From assembly GCF_025143985.1 (NCBI RefSeq), contig NZ_CP083567.1, positions 1 through 64,000 on the forward strand: a stretch of 64,000 nt of DNA. The letters run 5' to 3'. The DNA is from Sulfitobacter sp. W027. GTDB lineage: Bacteria; Pseudomonadota; Alphaproteobacteria; Rhodobacterales; Rhodobacteraceae. Within the stretch, counting starts at the first letter, position 1, and every line of letters starts with the position of its first letter. Below, piece after piece: positions 17,343 through 24,906 of the stretch. The translations under genes were made by a program, and so were the position numbers. The notes below the pieces were generated by a model. The model was not told the DNA's origin. It ran no database searches and was given only the letters and a program-made list of their open reading frames with translations.

Positions 17343-18640
17343 GACGGGCACTCTCCCCCCTCTCGCTGCTGCTCATCTGTTGGAGCCTATCCGGCGTTGG
17401 TGTCGCCCTCACCCTCGCTTATCTCGACCGCCTCGATCTGGTGCAAACATTCATGCGCCGCGAAGACCTCAGCCTCTCGGCCTTCACCGCCACCGGGTTG
17501 GCTTGGCTGCTCTTGGCTCTGCTGGCCTATGCCGTGGGCGATACCGCCGCGCGTTTCACACAGCACCGTCCCGCCTCGATGCAGATCAACCCAATCCGCG
17601 CGGGCTATCTTACTGTGGCCCTCAACCTCCTCCTGCTCGGGGTTACCGCACTTTGGATCGCCACCACAGCGGCCAAGACTGGCGGGCTGATCAACCTCGC
17701 TGCCCTCGCCTCTCTCGACAGTTTGGCCACCCGCGATCTGCTGTTGGAGAACAAGCTCTTCACCGGCATGCGTCTGTTCTACGCTGCCCTGCCCGCCACG
17801 GCCTGTCTGGCTACAGCGCTCTTGTGCTTCGGCCCCCTGCCCCGCCAAATCCGTGGCCTGTTGCTCGCCACCCTGATCGGCAACACGCTGGCTCTTTTCA
17901 TTCTACCAATCGTTATGAGCCAACGCCTGCTGCTGCTGCAACTGGTCCTGTCATGCTACCTCGTCGCCTGCCTGATCCAGGGGAGGCTGGTCGGCTGGGG
18001 CTGGAGCCTTCTGGCCGCGGCCCTCTTCCTCGGCCTTTGGATGATGCGTGAGGCGATCATCAATCCAATGACCCACCGCTCGACCCTCGACATCGGCACG
18101 CAGGAACTAGCCTTTTACCTCGTCAATGACATGTGGAACGGCTCTGCCCCGCTCGCGGTCGAGATTCCGCACACGTGGGGTGCCTTGAACCTAGAAGGAT
18201 CGATGTTTCTCACCTTCACCGACAGCTATTTCGCCCACATCCTCGCCCCCCGCACCGACGCGCTGCAAGCCGTGCTGGGCGGCGGTGAATTCCCCTTTCT
18301 CACCGCCGCCTACGTCGATTTCGGACCGGTGCTCGGGGCGCTTTTCCTTGCCGCCGTGGGCTTTCTGATCCGACGCATTTTCATCCACGCACGGCGTTCA
18401 CTTGGCTTCGCGGTGGCCTATTCGCAGATCGGCGCATCGCTGATGTTTTCCAGCCACTCCATCTATTTTACCCATCAGAACCTTTTGTTCTCACTCGCTC
18501 TGATCGCGGGCCTCCTCAGACTGGCAAAGCAACAGCCTGCGGCCCCGCCCCTGCCAAACGGTCTGACCCGCCCGGCCACTGTGTTCCCGTCCCAAAGACG
18601 CTCCCTTCCCGCAAAGGCGCCCCTGCATGAGCGCGCCTAA
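17339..18640 (+). CDS. Wzy-like polysaccharide polymerase (first system)
   Basis: This 433-residue inner-membrane protein has about ten to twelve hydrophobic segments and a large periplasmic loop between the later helices ('LAVEIPHTWGALNLEGSMFL' region), the architecture of O-antigen/oligosaccharide repeat-unit polymerases. Family sequence is poorly conserved, so the call rests on topology and on neighbours: sulfotransferase, acyltransferase, flippase and glycosyltransferase in one overlapping operon. It overlaps both neighbours (4 and 14 bp). Confidence 0.65.
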   Translation: MRRALSPLSLLLICWSLSGVGVALTLAYLDRLDLVQTFMRREDLSLSAFTATGLAWLLLALLAYAVGDTAARFTQHRPASMQINPIRAGYLTVALNLLLLGVTALWIATTAAKTGGLINLAALASLDSLATRDLLLENKLFTGMRLFYAALPATACLATALLCFGPLPRQIRGLLLATLIGNTLALFILPIVMSQRLLLLQLVLSCYLVACLIQGRLVGWGWSLLAAALFLGLWMMREAIINPMTHRSTLDIGTQELAFYLVNDMWNGSAPLAVEIPHTWGALNLEGSMFLTFTDSYFAHILAPRTDALQAVLGGGEFPFLTAAYVDFGPVLGALFLAAVGFLIRRIFIHARRSLGFAVAYSQIGASLMFSSHSIYFTHQNLLFSLALIAGLLRLAKQQPAAPPLPNGLTRPATVFPSQRRSLPAKAPLHERA

Positions 18641-19664
18641 GCTCCCCGGCCTTCAGGCGCTCCGCGGGCTTGCCGCCGTGATGGTGCTGATCGGCCATGT
18701 CTTGGCCGAGGCCGAGCATTACTTCGCCCTCCCCCTGCCCGGTGACGCCATCCCATGGACACGAGGTGTCGATATCTTTTTCGTCATTTCCGGTTTCGTC
18801 ATCACCCTCTCCGCGCAGCGCTACAGAGGCCGCCCGCGCGCCTTTCTCTGGCGACGCCTGCTGCGCGTCGCTCCGCTCTACTACCTCTTCACCACGCTCA
18901 TGGTCGCCGCCCTGTTGCTCCTGCCCGCTACCGTCAAAGACACCCCGCTCGACCCCGGGCAGATCATCAGCTCCTACGCTTTCTTCCCCTACGCCCGCCC
19001 CGATGGCCGTATCGCGCCGGTGCTGTCGCTGGGTTGGACCCTCAATTACGAGATATTCTTCTACGTGCTGATGGCACTCTGCCTCGCGCTGCCGCGCCCC
19101 CTTTTGACGGTTTCGGGCCTATTGGCCGCCCTCGCCGCGCTCGGGTCAACCGTCAGCTTTCACCTGCCGCAATTCGCCTTCTGGACAAACCCACTGATCC
19201 TTGAATTCCTCTTTGGCCGCCCTCGCCCGCCTCTGGCAAAGCAGTTGGACCCGGCCCCACCTGATCCTCTGCATTCTGTCCCTCGCCCTCGGCTTCGCCC
19301 TCCTCATCGCCCTCAACCCGCTCCCCCTGCCCCGCTTCCTCGCCGCGGGTCTCCCGGCCGCGCTGATCGTCGCGGGTCTCCCGGCCGCGCTGATCGTCGC
19401 GGCAGGCACGCTTTTCTGCCCAACCGCGCAATCCCCGGACAACTGCTCGGAGACGCCTCCTACGCACTCTACCTTTCGCACCGCTTCGCCCTGCGCGCGG
19501 CTACCGTCTTGCTCCTGCCGCTCCTCCCCGCAACAGACCTCGGTGCTTGGGCCTACGTCGGAACAACCTGCCTCGCGGCGCTCTGCCTCGGCACCCTCAC
19601 CCATCTGCTGTTAGAGCGGCCCTTCCTAATGGCCCGCCAAACCCCAAAGGCAGCCCCCGCATGA
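18627..19664 (+). CDS. Membrane acyltransferase 3 family protein with an out-of-frame central segment
   Basis: The N-terminus ('LPGLQALRGLAAVMVLIGHV', then the histidine, 'GVDIFFVISGFVI' and 'WRRLLRVAPLYYLF') and the C-terminus ('LGDASYALYLSHRFALR') are typical of O-acetyltransferases of exopolysaccharides. From about 19212 to 19430 the open frame reads as proline/arginine-rich nonsense, while the next frame gives the expected membrane helices ('ILCILSLALGFALLIAL', 'AAGLPAALIVA'). Two compensating shifts must have occurred, with no stop because of high GC. A 27-bp tandem duplication lies inside the affected segment. Function is doubtful. Confidence 0.7.
   Translation: MSAPKLPGLQALRGLAAVMVLIGHVLAEAEHYFALPLPGDAIPWTRGVDIFFVISGFVITLSAQRYRGRPRAFLWRRLLRVAPLYYLFTTLMVAALLLLPATVKDTPLDPGQIISSYAFFPYARPDGRIAPVLSLGWTLNYEIFFYVLMALCLALPRPLLTVSGLLAALAALGSTVSFHLPQFAFWTNPLILEFLFGRPRPPLAKQLDPAPPDPLHSVPRPRLRPPHRPQPAPPAPLPRRGSPGRADRRGSPGRADRRGRHAFLPNRAIPGQLLGDASYALYLSHRFALRAATVLLLPLLPATDLGAWAYVGTTCLAALCLGTLTHLLLERPFLMARQTPKAAPA
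19348..19401 (+). repeat. 27-bp perfect tandem duplication inside the acyltransferase gene
   Basis: Two identical 27-bp units (19348-19374 and 19375-19401) repeat the nine-residue block 'GLPAALIVA' when read in the ancestral membrane-helix frame. The duplication keeps frame by itself; the frame loss lies on either side of it. Confidence 0.95.
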
Positions 19665-20983
19665 GCCCGCGTTTCTGGTCTTTCGCCCTGCAATGGTCCC
19701 GCGTTGGCATAAACGCGGGCCTCTTCCTCATCGCCGCACGTTTCCTCACCCTGGCCGAGATCGGCGCTTTCGCCACCGCCTACGCCCCCATCCGTCTGAC
19801 CCAAGGACTACATAAAGCCGGGATCGGTGAAAGCGTGATCATCCTCACCCCCCGCCAACTCCGACAAGACGCCCTCTTCGCCCTGTCGCTCGGCAGCGGC
19901 ATCGCCCTCACGCTCTGTTGCGCGGCCATAGGCTTCGCCCTCAACGCCGCGCTGCTCATCGGCCTCAGCGCCATCCCCCTCCTTCACAGCATCAGCGCGG
20001 TCTCCGAAGGGATCCTCCGTCAGCGCCTTCACCTCCGCGCCCTCGCGCTGCGCACAATGGTCAGCCAATCCATCGCCGGAGCCCTCGCCCTTTGGATGTT
20101 ATCAAAGGGCCTCGGCCCGTGGGCATTGGTAGCTTTCGCCCTCAGCCACGCCACCATAAATACGACACTGTCCTGCCACTTGGCCGCATGGCGCCCCAAA
20201 AGCCGCCCCAACTGGCAATATCAGAGACTAATAGGTGTTTTAGTGATCGAAATCTCGTCACGAGACCTTCTCAGCACCGCCCTTTTCCCCCTCATGCAAC
20301 TCGTCACCGCCCTCGCCTTCGGGCTCCCCGCTGCCGGGCCCTTTCAAATCGCCACCCGCATACTCAGCCTGATCGAAGCTCTCAGCCTCTCGCCCCTGCG
20401 CTTCCTCGCCCTGCCGCAACTCCGCCGACTACCAGCCGCCGAACGGGCAGCTGCCTTACCTGAGCATCTCCGTCTCACCGCCACGCTCTCCCTATGGGTC
20501 TGGAGCGTCACGCTCCTCACCGCCCCTGACATCCTCCCCCTGCTCATCGGCACAGCCCCAGCAGAGGCCGCCACACCGATCCTCATCGCCCTCACAGGCT
20601 TCGGCCTGCTATCGGCCCTGCTCATGCCGATCAACCAAGCCCTCATCGCCGCCGGCCACACCCGCCTAATGCTCCACCGCGCGGCGCTGCTTGTGACACT
20701 AACCTGCGTTTTCGCGCCCTTCGCTCCCTCCCCCGCCGCCCTCGCCGCCTCAATCAGCCTTGCAGCGCTCCTGACCACCCTATGGCACCTCTCCCGTGCC
20801 CTGCCGCGCCTAGGCCTCTCCCTCGCCACCCTATCGTCCCTCGCCCCGCCCCTCTGCACGGTCGCTGCGATTGCCGCGCTCTTCACCCTGCTCCCGCCCC
20901 TGCCCGTCCCGGCGCAACTCACCCTCGGAAGCGCCCTTTACGGCGCGTTCCTCCTGATCCCCTACCGCAGGATAGTCACATGA
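19661..20983 (+). CDS. Wzx-like polysaccharide flippase (first system)
   Basis: This 440-residue protein has about 12 membrane helices in the MATE/MVF-like arrangement of polysaccharide export flippases ('INAGLFLIAARFLTLAEIGA' at the start, 'GLLSALLMPINQALIAAGHT' in the C-half). The ATG at 19661 overlaps the acyltransferase stop (ATGA), and the gene overlaps the next by 4 bp. The coding strand is very rich in C, as in its neighbours. It would move the lipid-linked repeat unit across the inner membrane for the upstream polymerase. Confidence 0.75.
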   Translation: MSPRFWSFALQWSRVGINAGLFLIAARFLTLAEIGAFATAYAPIRLTQGLHKAGIGESVIILTPRQLRQDALFALSLGSGIALTLCCAAIGFALNAALLIGLSAIPLLHSISAVSEGILRQRLHLRALALRTMVSQSIAGALALWMLSKGLGPWALVAFALSHATINTTLSCHLAAWRPKSRPNWQYQRLIGVLVIEISSRDLLSTALFPLMQLVTALAFGLPAAGPFQIATRILSLIEALSLSPLRFLALPQLRRLPAAERAAALPEHLRLTATLSLWVWSVTLLTAPDILPLLIGTAPAEAATPILIALTGFGLLSALLMPINQALIAAGHTRLMLHRAALLVTLTCVFAPFAPSPAALAASISLAALLTTLWHLSRALPRLGLSLATLSSLAPPLCTVAAIAALFTLLPPLPVPAQLTLGSALYGAFLLIPYRRIVT

Positions 20984-22152
20984 AACGCGTGGTCCTTCTT
21001 ACAGGTGATTTTCCCTTCCAGAAACGCCGCCCTAGCATGCTCTGGGTCTCCCATCACCTCCGCGCGGCGGGCTGGCATATGACCCATGTAACTGTCGGTT
21101 ATAGCTGGCTGTCCAAGGTCTTCGGAGATGTCCGCCTGACCGCTCTCGACAGCCCGCCGCACCACGACATTTACCATCACGACCCGCAGCTCACATCGAT
21201 CTACAGCCTGCCGCCTATCCACCCGGTCAAAACGCGGAACACCCAGTTCAACAGGCTCCTAGAACCCGCCTTTAGCCTCTTTACCAACCACTGGCGCCGT
21301 CTCCTCCGCACGCCGCTGTCCCGCGCGGAGCTCGTTATATGCGAAAGCGGCCCGCCGGTCCTGCTCGGGCCACTGCTGGCCGAACAGGCCCCGCAGGCCG
21401 CCCGTATTTACCGTGTCTCGGACGACATCCGCCTCCTCAATGCCCCGGATATCCTCCTCCGCGCCGAGCGAGATCACCGCCATTTCACCCGCATCAGCAC
21501 CGCCAGCCCCCATATCGCCGCCCGTTTCACCGACCACCCGAACGTCACTATCGACCCTATTGGCATCCCCCACCAAGACATAAGGGTCAGCACTGCTGAC
21601 CCTTCCCCGACCCCCCGTACCGGCCCCATCGCCGTCTGTGCGGGGACCACGCTACTGGACATCCCCGCCCTCCCCCGTCTGGCCGACGCGCGCCCGAACT
21701 GGCAAATCCACGTCCTAGGCCGCCTGCGCCAAAGCCCGCCTGCGCGGCACAACATCACGTGGCACGGCGAGCAGGACTTCAACACCACCCTCGCCCATAT
21801 CGCCCACGCCGACATCGGCCTCGCCCCCTACCGCGATGAACCGGGCGTCGAGTATCAGACGACCAATTCCAATCGGATCCTGCTCTACCGTCACCACGGG
21901 CTGCCAACCCTCGGTCCAGATCGGCTCTGCCATCCGACCCTACCCTCGATTATCGGCTATAATAGTCCCAAAGCACTCGATCGCTGCGAAACCTGGACCC
22001 GCCAACCCGAAGCAGTGCTAGATTGGAAGGAATTGGCCCAAAGCCTGTCTCAAAACGGCGTTACAGAGCCGCCAGAGGTCACATCAACCCCACCCGATAA
22101 GGCGAAAAAACTGCGTGTAAACACTGTGCCCGCGTTGGCCTGCAAAGCATAA
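20980..22152 (+). CDS. GumK-like glycosyltransferase (glucuronosyltransferase family)
   Basis: This 390-residue GT-B protein has an N-terminal 'LLTGDFPFQKRRPSMLWVSH' and 'THVTVGYSWLS', followed by 'ICESGPPVLL', 'IYRVSDDI' and the C-terminal 'IAHADIGLAPYRDEPGVEYQ', the pattern of GumK-type (GT70) enzymes, which add glucuronate to a lipid-linked oligosaccharide from the cytoplasmic face. It is the last gene of the operon. Its last 103 bp overlap the 3' end of the oppositely oriented spike gene. Confidence 0.75.
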   Translation: MKRVVLLTGDFPFQKRRPSMLWVSHHLRAAGWHMTHVTVGYSWLSKVFGDVRLTALDSPPHHDIYHHDPQLTSIYSLPPIHPVKTRNTQFNRLLEPAFSLFTNHWRRLLRTPLSRAELVICESGPPVLLGPLLAEQAPQAARIYRVSDDIRLLNAPDILLRAERDHRHFTRISTASPHIAARFTDHPNVTIDPIGIPHQDIRVSTADPSPTPRTGPIAVCAGTTLLDIPALPRLADARPNWQIHVLGRLRQSPPARHNITWHGEQDFNTTLAHIAHADIGLAPYRDEPGVEYQTTNSNRILLYRHHGLPTLGPDRLCHPTLPSIIGYNSPKALDRCETWTRQPEAVLDWKELAQSLSQNGVTEPPEVTSTPPDKAKKLRVNTVPALACKA

Positions 22153-23393
22153 TTCTCCGCCTGCCCTGCCGCATCGCCGCTGCAATCCTGCAGCCACATC
22201 AATGCATCGTTCGAACATTTGAACGCGACCGAGCTGCCATCCACATCCCGCGCGACGGCCCGGCACCCAGCCGCCCAAGTCTCGGTCGATTGAATGACAT
22301 GTACTTCGGTCCCGTTGCGCGACAGGTCGAAATCGCCGCCCAACAGGATCGCCGGCACCCCGTCATGGGTGGTGAACCCATTGCAAGAGGTCGCCGTGCT
22401 GAACCCATTTCGCCAGCCAGAGCAGCCCTGCAACAGCACATGCATCCCCGCCGTGCCGTCCTCATGGAATGACCATCCGTCCTTGGCCCCGCCCGAGGCG
22501 TCGCAATCGAAGAAGGCCACCAACCCATCCGTCCGCCGCACCCGCGCCGCATCCTGCAAGGCGGTCGGGCTCGACGGCGCGGAATAGCGAAAGGAGCAGT
22601 TCACCCCGACGATGTTGCGCGAAGCCACCGCATCAAAATGCAGCGCACCGCTGATCCCCCACTCGCAGTGGACATTCTCAAGGTAGAAATCCCTGTCATG
22701 GGTCATGAAACGCGCCCCATGAAAGGATCGGATCACCGCGATACTCTCCGTTCCCGGCGTTCCACCTACGTTGACATGCAGCAGCGTTCCGTCATGCACC
22801 CAAGTGTTGACCGTCGCAGCACAGGCAGCAACATCCGCAGCCTCGCTCAACTCGGCATAGAGCCCCTCGTCGGTCAGCAGATCGCAGCGAAACACCCGGC
22901 GGACCGAGCTTTTACTCGCCGTGAATGCCCCCCCCACATCGCTCCAAGTCACCGAGAATGGCCCCGCACGATAGCGCAAAGCACCAGCCCAGCCGATCAC
23001 GGCAACCGGCTGGTCTGGCTCGTCATTGCCGTTCCGGGTAAAGCCTGCTTCGGCATAGTCACCCGGTTTCACCAGAACTCGATAGGCCGCACCGGTTGCA
23101 TTGCCTGCCACAAAGGCCGCGTGAATGGTCCGCTTCGCATTTGCAAAATCTCCATCCGCGCTGCCCAAGCCGCTATTGCCGTCATCGCCAGCCACGCCAT
23201 CCACATGGAAAGCCGCCCCGCTCCAAATCGCAGGATCAACCATATTGCGCGGCTCAACCCCCGCGCGGTAGACCCCGCAAACCCGCTCTATCTCGACGTC
23301 AAAGCGCGTCCGATCCCAGCTAAACCCCGTTGGAAAGGCGATAGGTACCCGGTTGCGGTAAGGCGCGAATGAGCCCAATCCGACCCCCAGCAT
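22050..23393 (-). CDS. Parallel beta-helix spike protein (phage/GTA head-spike-like)
   Basis: This 447-residue protein has no signal peptide. The first ~60 residues look like a docking segment, followed by 'GDDGNSGLGSADGDFANAKR', the usual entrance to right-handed beta-helix phage spikes. Short repeating strand turns follow ('YLENVHCEWGISGALHFDAV', 'VAFFDCDASGG', 'LLQGCSGWRNGF'), with a Gly/Ser-rich C-terminus. The start shares one base with the stop of the spike-base gene (TGATG), so the two are translationally coupled. I infer a carbohydrate-binding or carbohydrate-cleaving spike. No catalytic residues can be assigned. Confidence 0.7.
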   Translation of the reverse strand: MLGVGLGSFAPYRNRVPIAFPTGFSWDRTRFDVEIERVCGVYRAGVEPRNMVDPAIWSGAAFHVDGVAGDDGNSGLGSADGDFANAKRTIHAAFVAGNATGAAYRVLVKPGDYAEAGFTRNGNDEPDQPVAVIGWAGALRYRAGPFSVTWSDVGGAFTASKSSVRRVFRCDLLTDEGLYAELSEAADVAACAATVNTWVHDGTLLHVNVGGTPGTESIAVIRSFHGARFMTHDRDFYLENVHCEWGISGALHFDAVASRNIVGVNCSFRYSAPSSPTALQDAARVRRTDGLVAFFDCDASGGAKDGWSFHEDGTAGMHVLLQGCSGWRNGFSTATSCNGFTTHDGVPAILLGGDFDLSRNGTEVHVIQSTETWAAGCRAVARDVDGSSVAFKCSNDALMWLQDCSGDAAGQAENYALQANAGTVFTRSFFALSGGVDVTSGGSVTPF

Positions 23394-23662
23394 CAGACCA
23401 ACCCCTTGATGCCTGCCGCCGTCGTTCCCGTCGCCAGCACCCTCGCGATGCGGAGCGGATAGATCACACCGGGTGCCAAGCCGGGCAGGGTGATCACGTC
23501 CCCATTCTTCAATACGACCGCCATATCGCCTGCGGTCGCGACCATCACGCCTCGGGTCATTTGCGCAAGGTCAACGCTGTCATTCGGGGTCACGTCAAAG
23601 CCGCCGCAGATGGGGTCGGTCAGTCCGCCATGGTGATCTTGAAAATTGTCGAGAATGGGCAT
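23393..23662 (-). CDS. Spike base protein, RCAP_Rcc01079-like (GTA/phage head-spike base)
   Basis: This 89-residue protein starts at 23662 behind an AGGAGG site; an upstream in-frame ATG at 23761 has none. It reads 'DVTPNDSVDLAQMTRGVMVA', 'LKNGDVITLPGLAPGVIYPL' and 'RIARVLATGTTAAGI', the profile of the small spike-base proteins encoded next to spike genes in the Rhodobacter capsulatus gene transfer agent and related phages. Its coupling to the beta-helix gene supports this. No capsid, tail or packaging genes are nearby. Confidence 0.75.
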   Translation of the reverse strand: MPILDNFQDHHGGLTDPICGGFDVTPNDSVDLAQMTRGVMVATAGDMAVVLKNGDVITLPGLAPGVIYPLRIARVLATGTTAAGIKGLV

Positions 23663-23724
23663 CGCGGCCTCCTTTAAACACTGAAAGCGACAGCATCGGA
23701 GGCGGGGATTAATGCACCTTGAAA

Positions 23725-23738
23725 GCACCGTACGGTGC
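23725..23738. promoter_or_regulatory. Perfect 14-bp palindrome upstream of the spike genes
   Basis: GCACCGTACGGTGC lies between the spike-base start and the parS pair. It could be an operator for the spike operon or part of a weak terminator after parB; no T-run follows. Confidence 0.4.
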
Positions 23739-23751
23739 AAGAAGGGCAGGG

Positions 23752-23769
23752 GGTTTCGCACGCGAAACC
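23752..23769 (-). promoter_or_regulatory. parS: parS-like site 1
   Basis: GGTTTCGC-AC-GCGAAACC: 8-bp arms around a 2-bp centre. The same arms occur four times around parAB and resemble the GTTTC...GAAAC arms of known ParB sites. The centre is AC here, so the site is in the opposite orientation to sites 2 and 3. Confidence 0.85.
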
Positions 23770-23795
23770 TAAAAGAGTGGCGATAAATGAGGGGA

Positions 23796-23813
23796 GGTTT
23801 CGCGTGCGAAACC
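23796..23813 (+). promoter_or_regulatory. parS: parS-like site 2
   Basis: GGTTTCGC-GT-GCGAAACC lies 12 bp upstream of the parB 3' end and 44 bp (start to start) from site 1. The flanking GAG/CTC extends the arms by two bases. Confidence 0.85.
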
Positions 23814-23824
23814 TCCTCTAAATC

Positions 23825-24906
23825 TCAAATTTCCTCGAGGAGATACTTGATCCGGTCCATGACCAATTCGATCATTTCTTCGTTCACATGGTCGCCCCGA
23901 ATTCGAATGGCATAGCCATCTTCCGTCTGCACCCGCTCCATGGTGACATCATTGGCCAAGCGAACCGGCTTTGACCGCTCGACAACCTTGCGGGGCCGAC
24001 CGCCCCGCTTCGGGTCGACGCCCACCCCTTCGACGGTCTCGATAAGCGGCTCCAGCACCGCCCATTCATCCTCCGCCGTGGTAACCGCATGGGATTCCAG
24101 CGCTGTCCGCATCGCCTCGCTCTGCCCGGCCCGTAACCCGGTCGCAATCCGGAGACACTGCCGCTCGCTAAGCTCAGGCCCAAAGCGCAGCATATCGCCC
24201 AATTCCTCATGCACCAAAGCAAAGGATCGGATCTTAGACCGTTTCGCCTTGCTGGCCGAAGAAAACAGCGTCGCCACGGCTTCATCGACCGTCGCGAAAA
24301 CCCCGTCATGCACCGTGATCGCCGCAGCCCGACCGCGCTCATATTGGCTGAGCCCGGTGCGGATTTCATTTTCTTCGATCATCGCCACAATTGCATCGGC
24401 CAATGTATCTGGCTTGCGCACGAAAGCCTGAATCGTCTGGTGCCGTTCGCCCCCCGAAAGCGCGTTCAACTCCCGCACAGCGGCCAAGCGACGAAAGCCC
24501 GAGATCAGGGCATATTTGCCAGCCGCTTCGGGGTTAGACGGCTCAAAAACTTCAATCGGAAGCCGCAGCCCATGGTCCGCAATCGAACGTCTCAGCTCCG
24601 CCAGATCTTCCTCATCCATCTTCAAACGGTCACGGCTAAGCGCATCCGCCGTGATTTCATGAAGCGGCACTTCCGTCAGGACGAGACCTTTTTCCCGTGC
24701 CAACCGAAGCGCCTTCGCATCGGCCTTATCGCGCGCGTTTTCTTCGCGCAGATGCTGGGGCAAGGGGTCTTTATGCCGGACCGCATCCGCCGCCACATCA
24801 GCGATCGGCGCGCGGGTGCCAATACGGGAGGTTTCGCGTGCGAAACCCTCCTCAATTTCCTTAAGCGCCTCTGCCGAGGGGACTTCAAGCTGTCTGCGTT
24901 TCGCCA
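23825..24906 (-). CDS. parB: ParB-family centromere-binding partition protein
   Basis: The start is the ATG at 24906 ('MAKRRQLEVPSAEALKEIEE'), overlapping parA by 22 bp; an upstream in-frame start would add residues translated from inside parA. The ~360-residue product has the ParB N-terminal CTPase fold ('RSIADHGLRLPIEVFEPSN', 'YALISGFRRLAAVRELNAL', the GxRR-type motif), a central HTH ('LSQYERGRAAAITVHD', 'FSSASKAKRSKIRSFALVHE') and a C-terminal dimerisation region. It binds the repeated parS-like palindromes, one of which lies inside this gene. It segregates the replicon with ParA. Confidence 0.92.
24830..24847 (+). promoter_or_regulatory. parS: parS-like site 3, embedded in the parB coding sequence
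   Basis: GGTTTCGC-GT-GCGAAACC lies 59 bp inside parB; on the parB strand it encodes Gly-Phe-Ala-Arg-Glu-Thr. All 18 bases match site 2. Confidence 0.85.

Noticed and set aside
19348..19401. Possible CRISPR or minisatellite
   Set aside because: Only two adjoining 27-bp copies inside a gene and no spacers; a simple tandem duplication.
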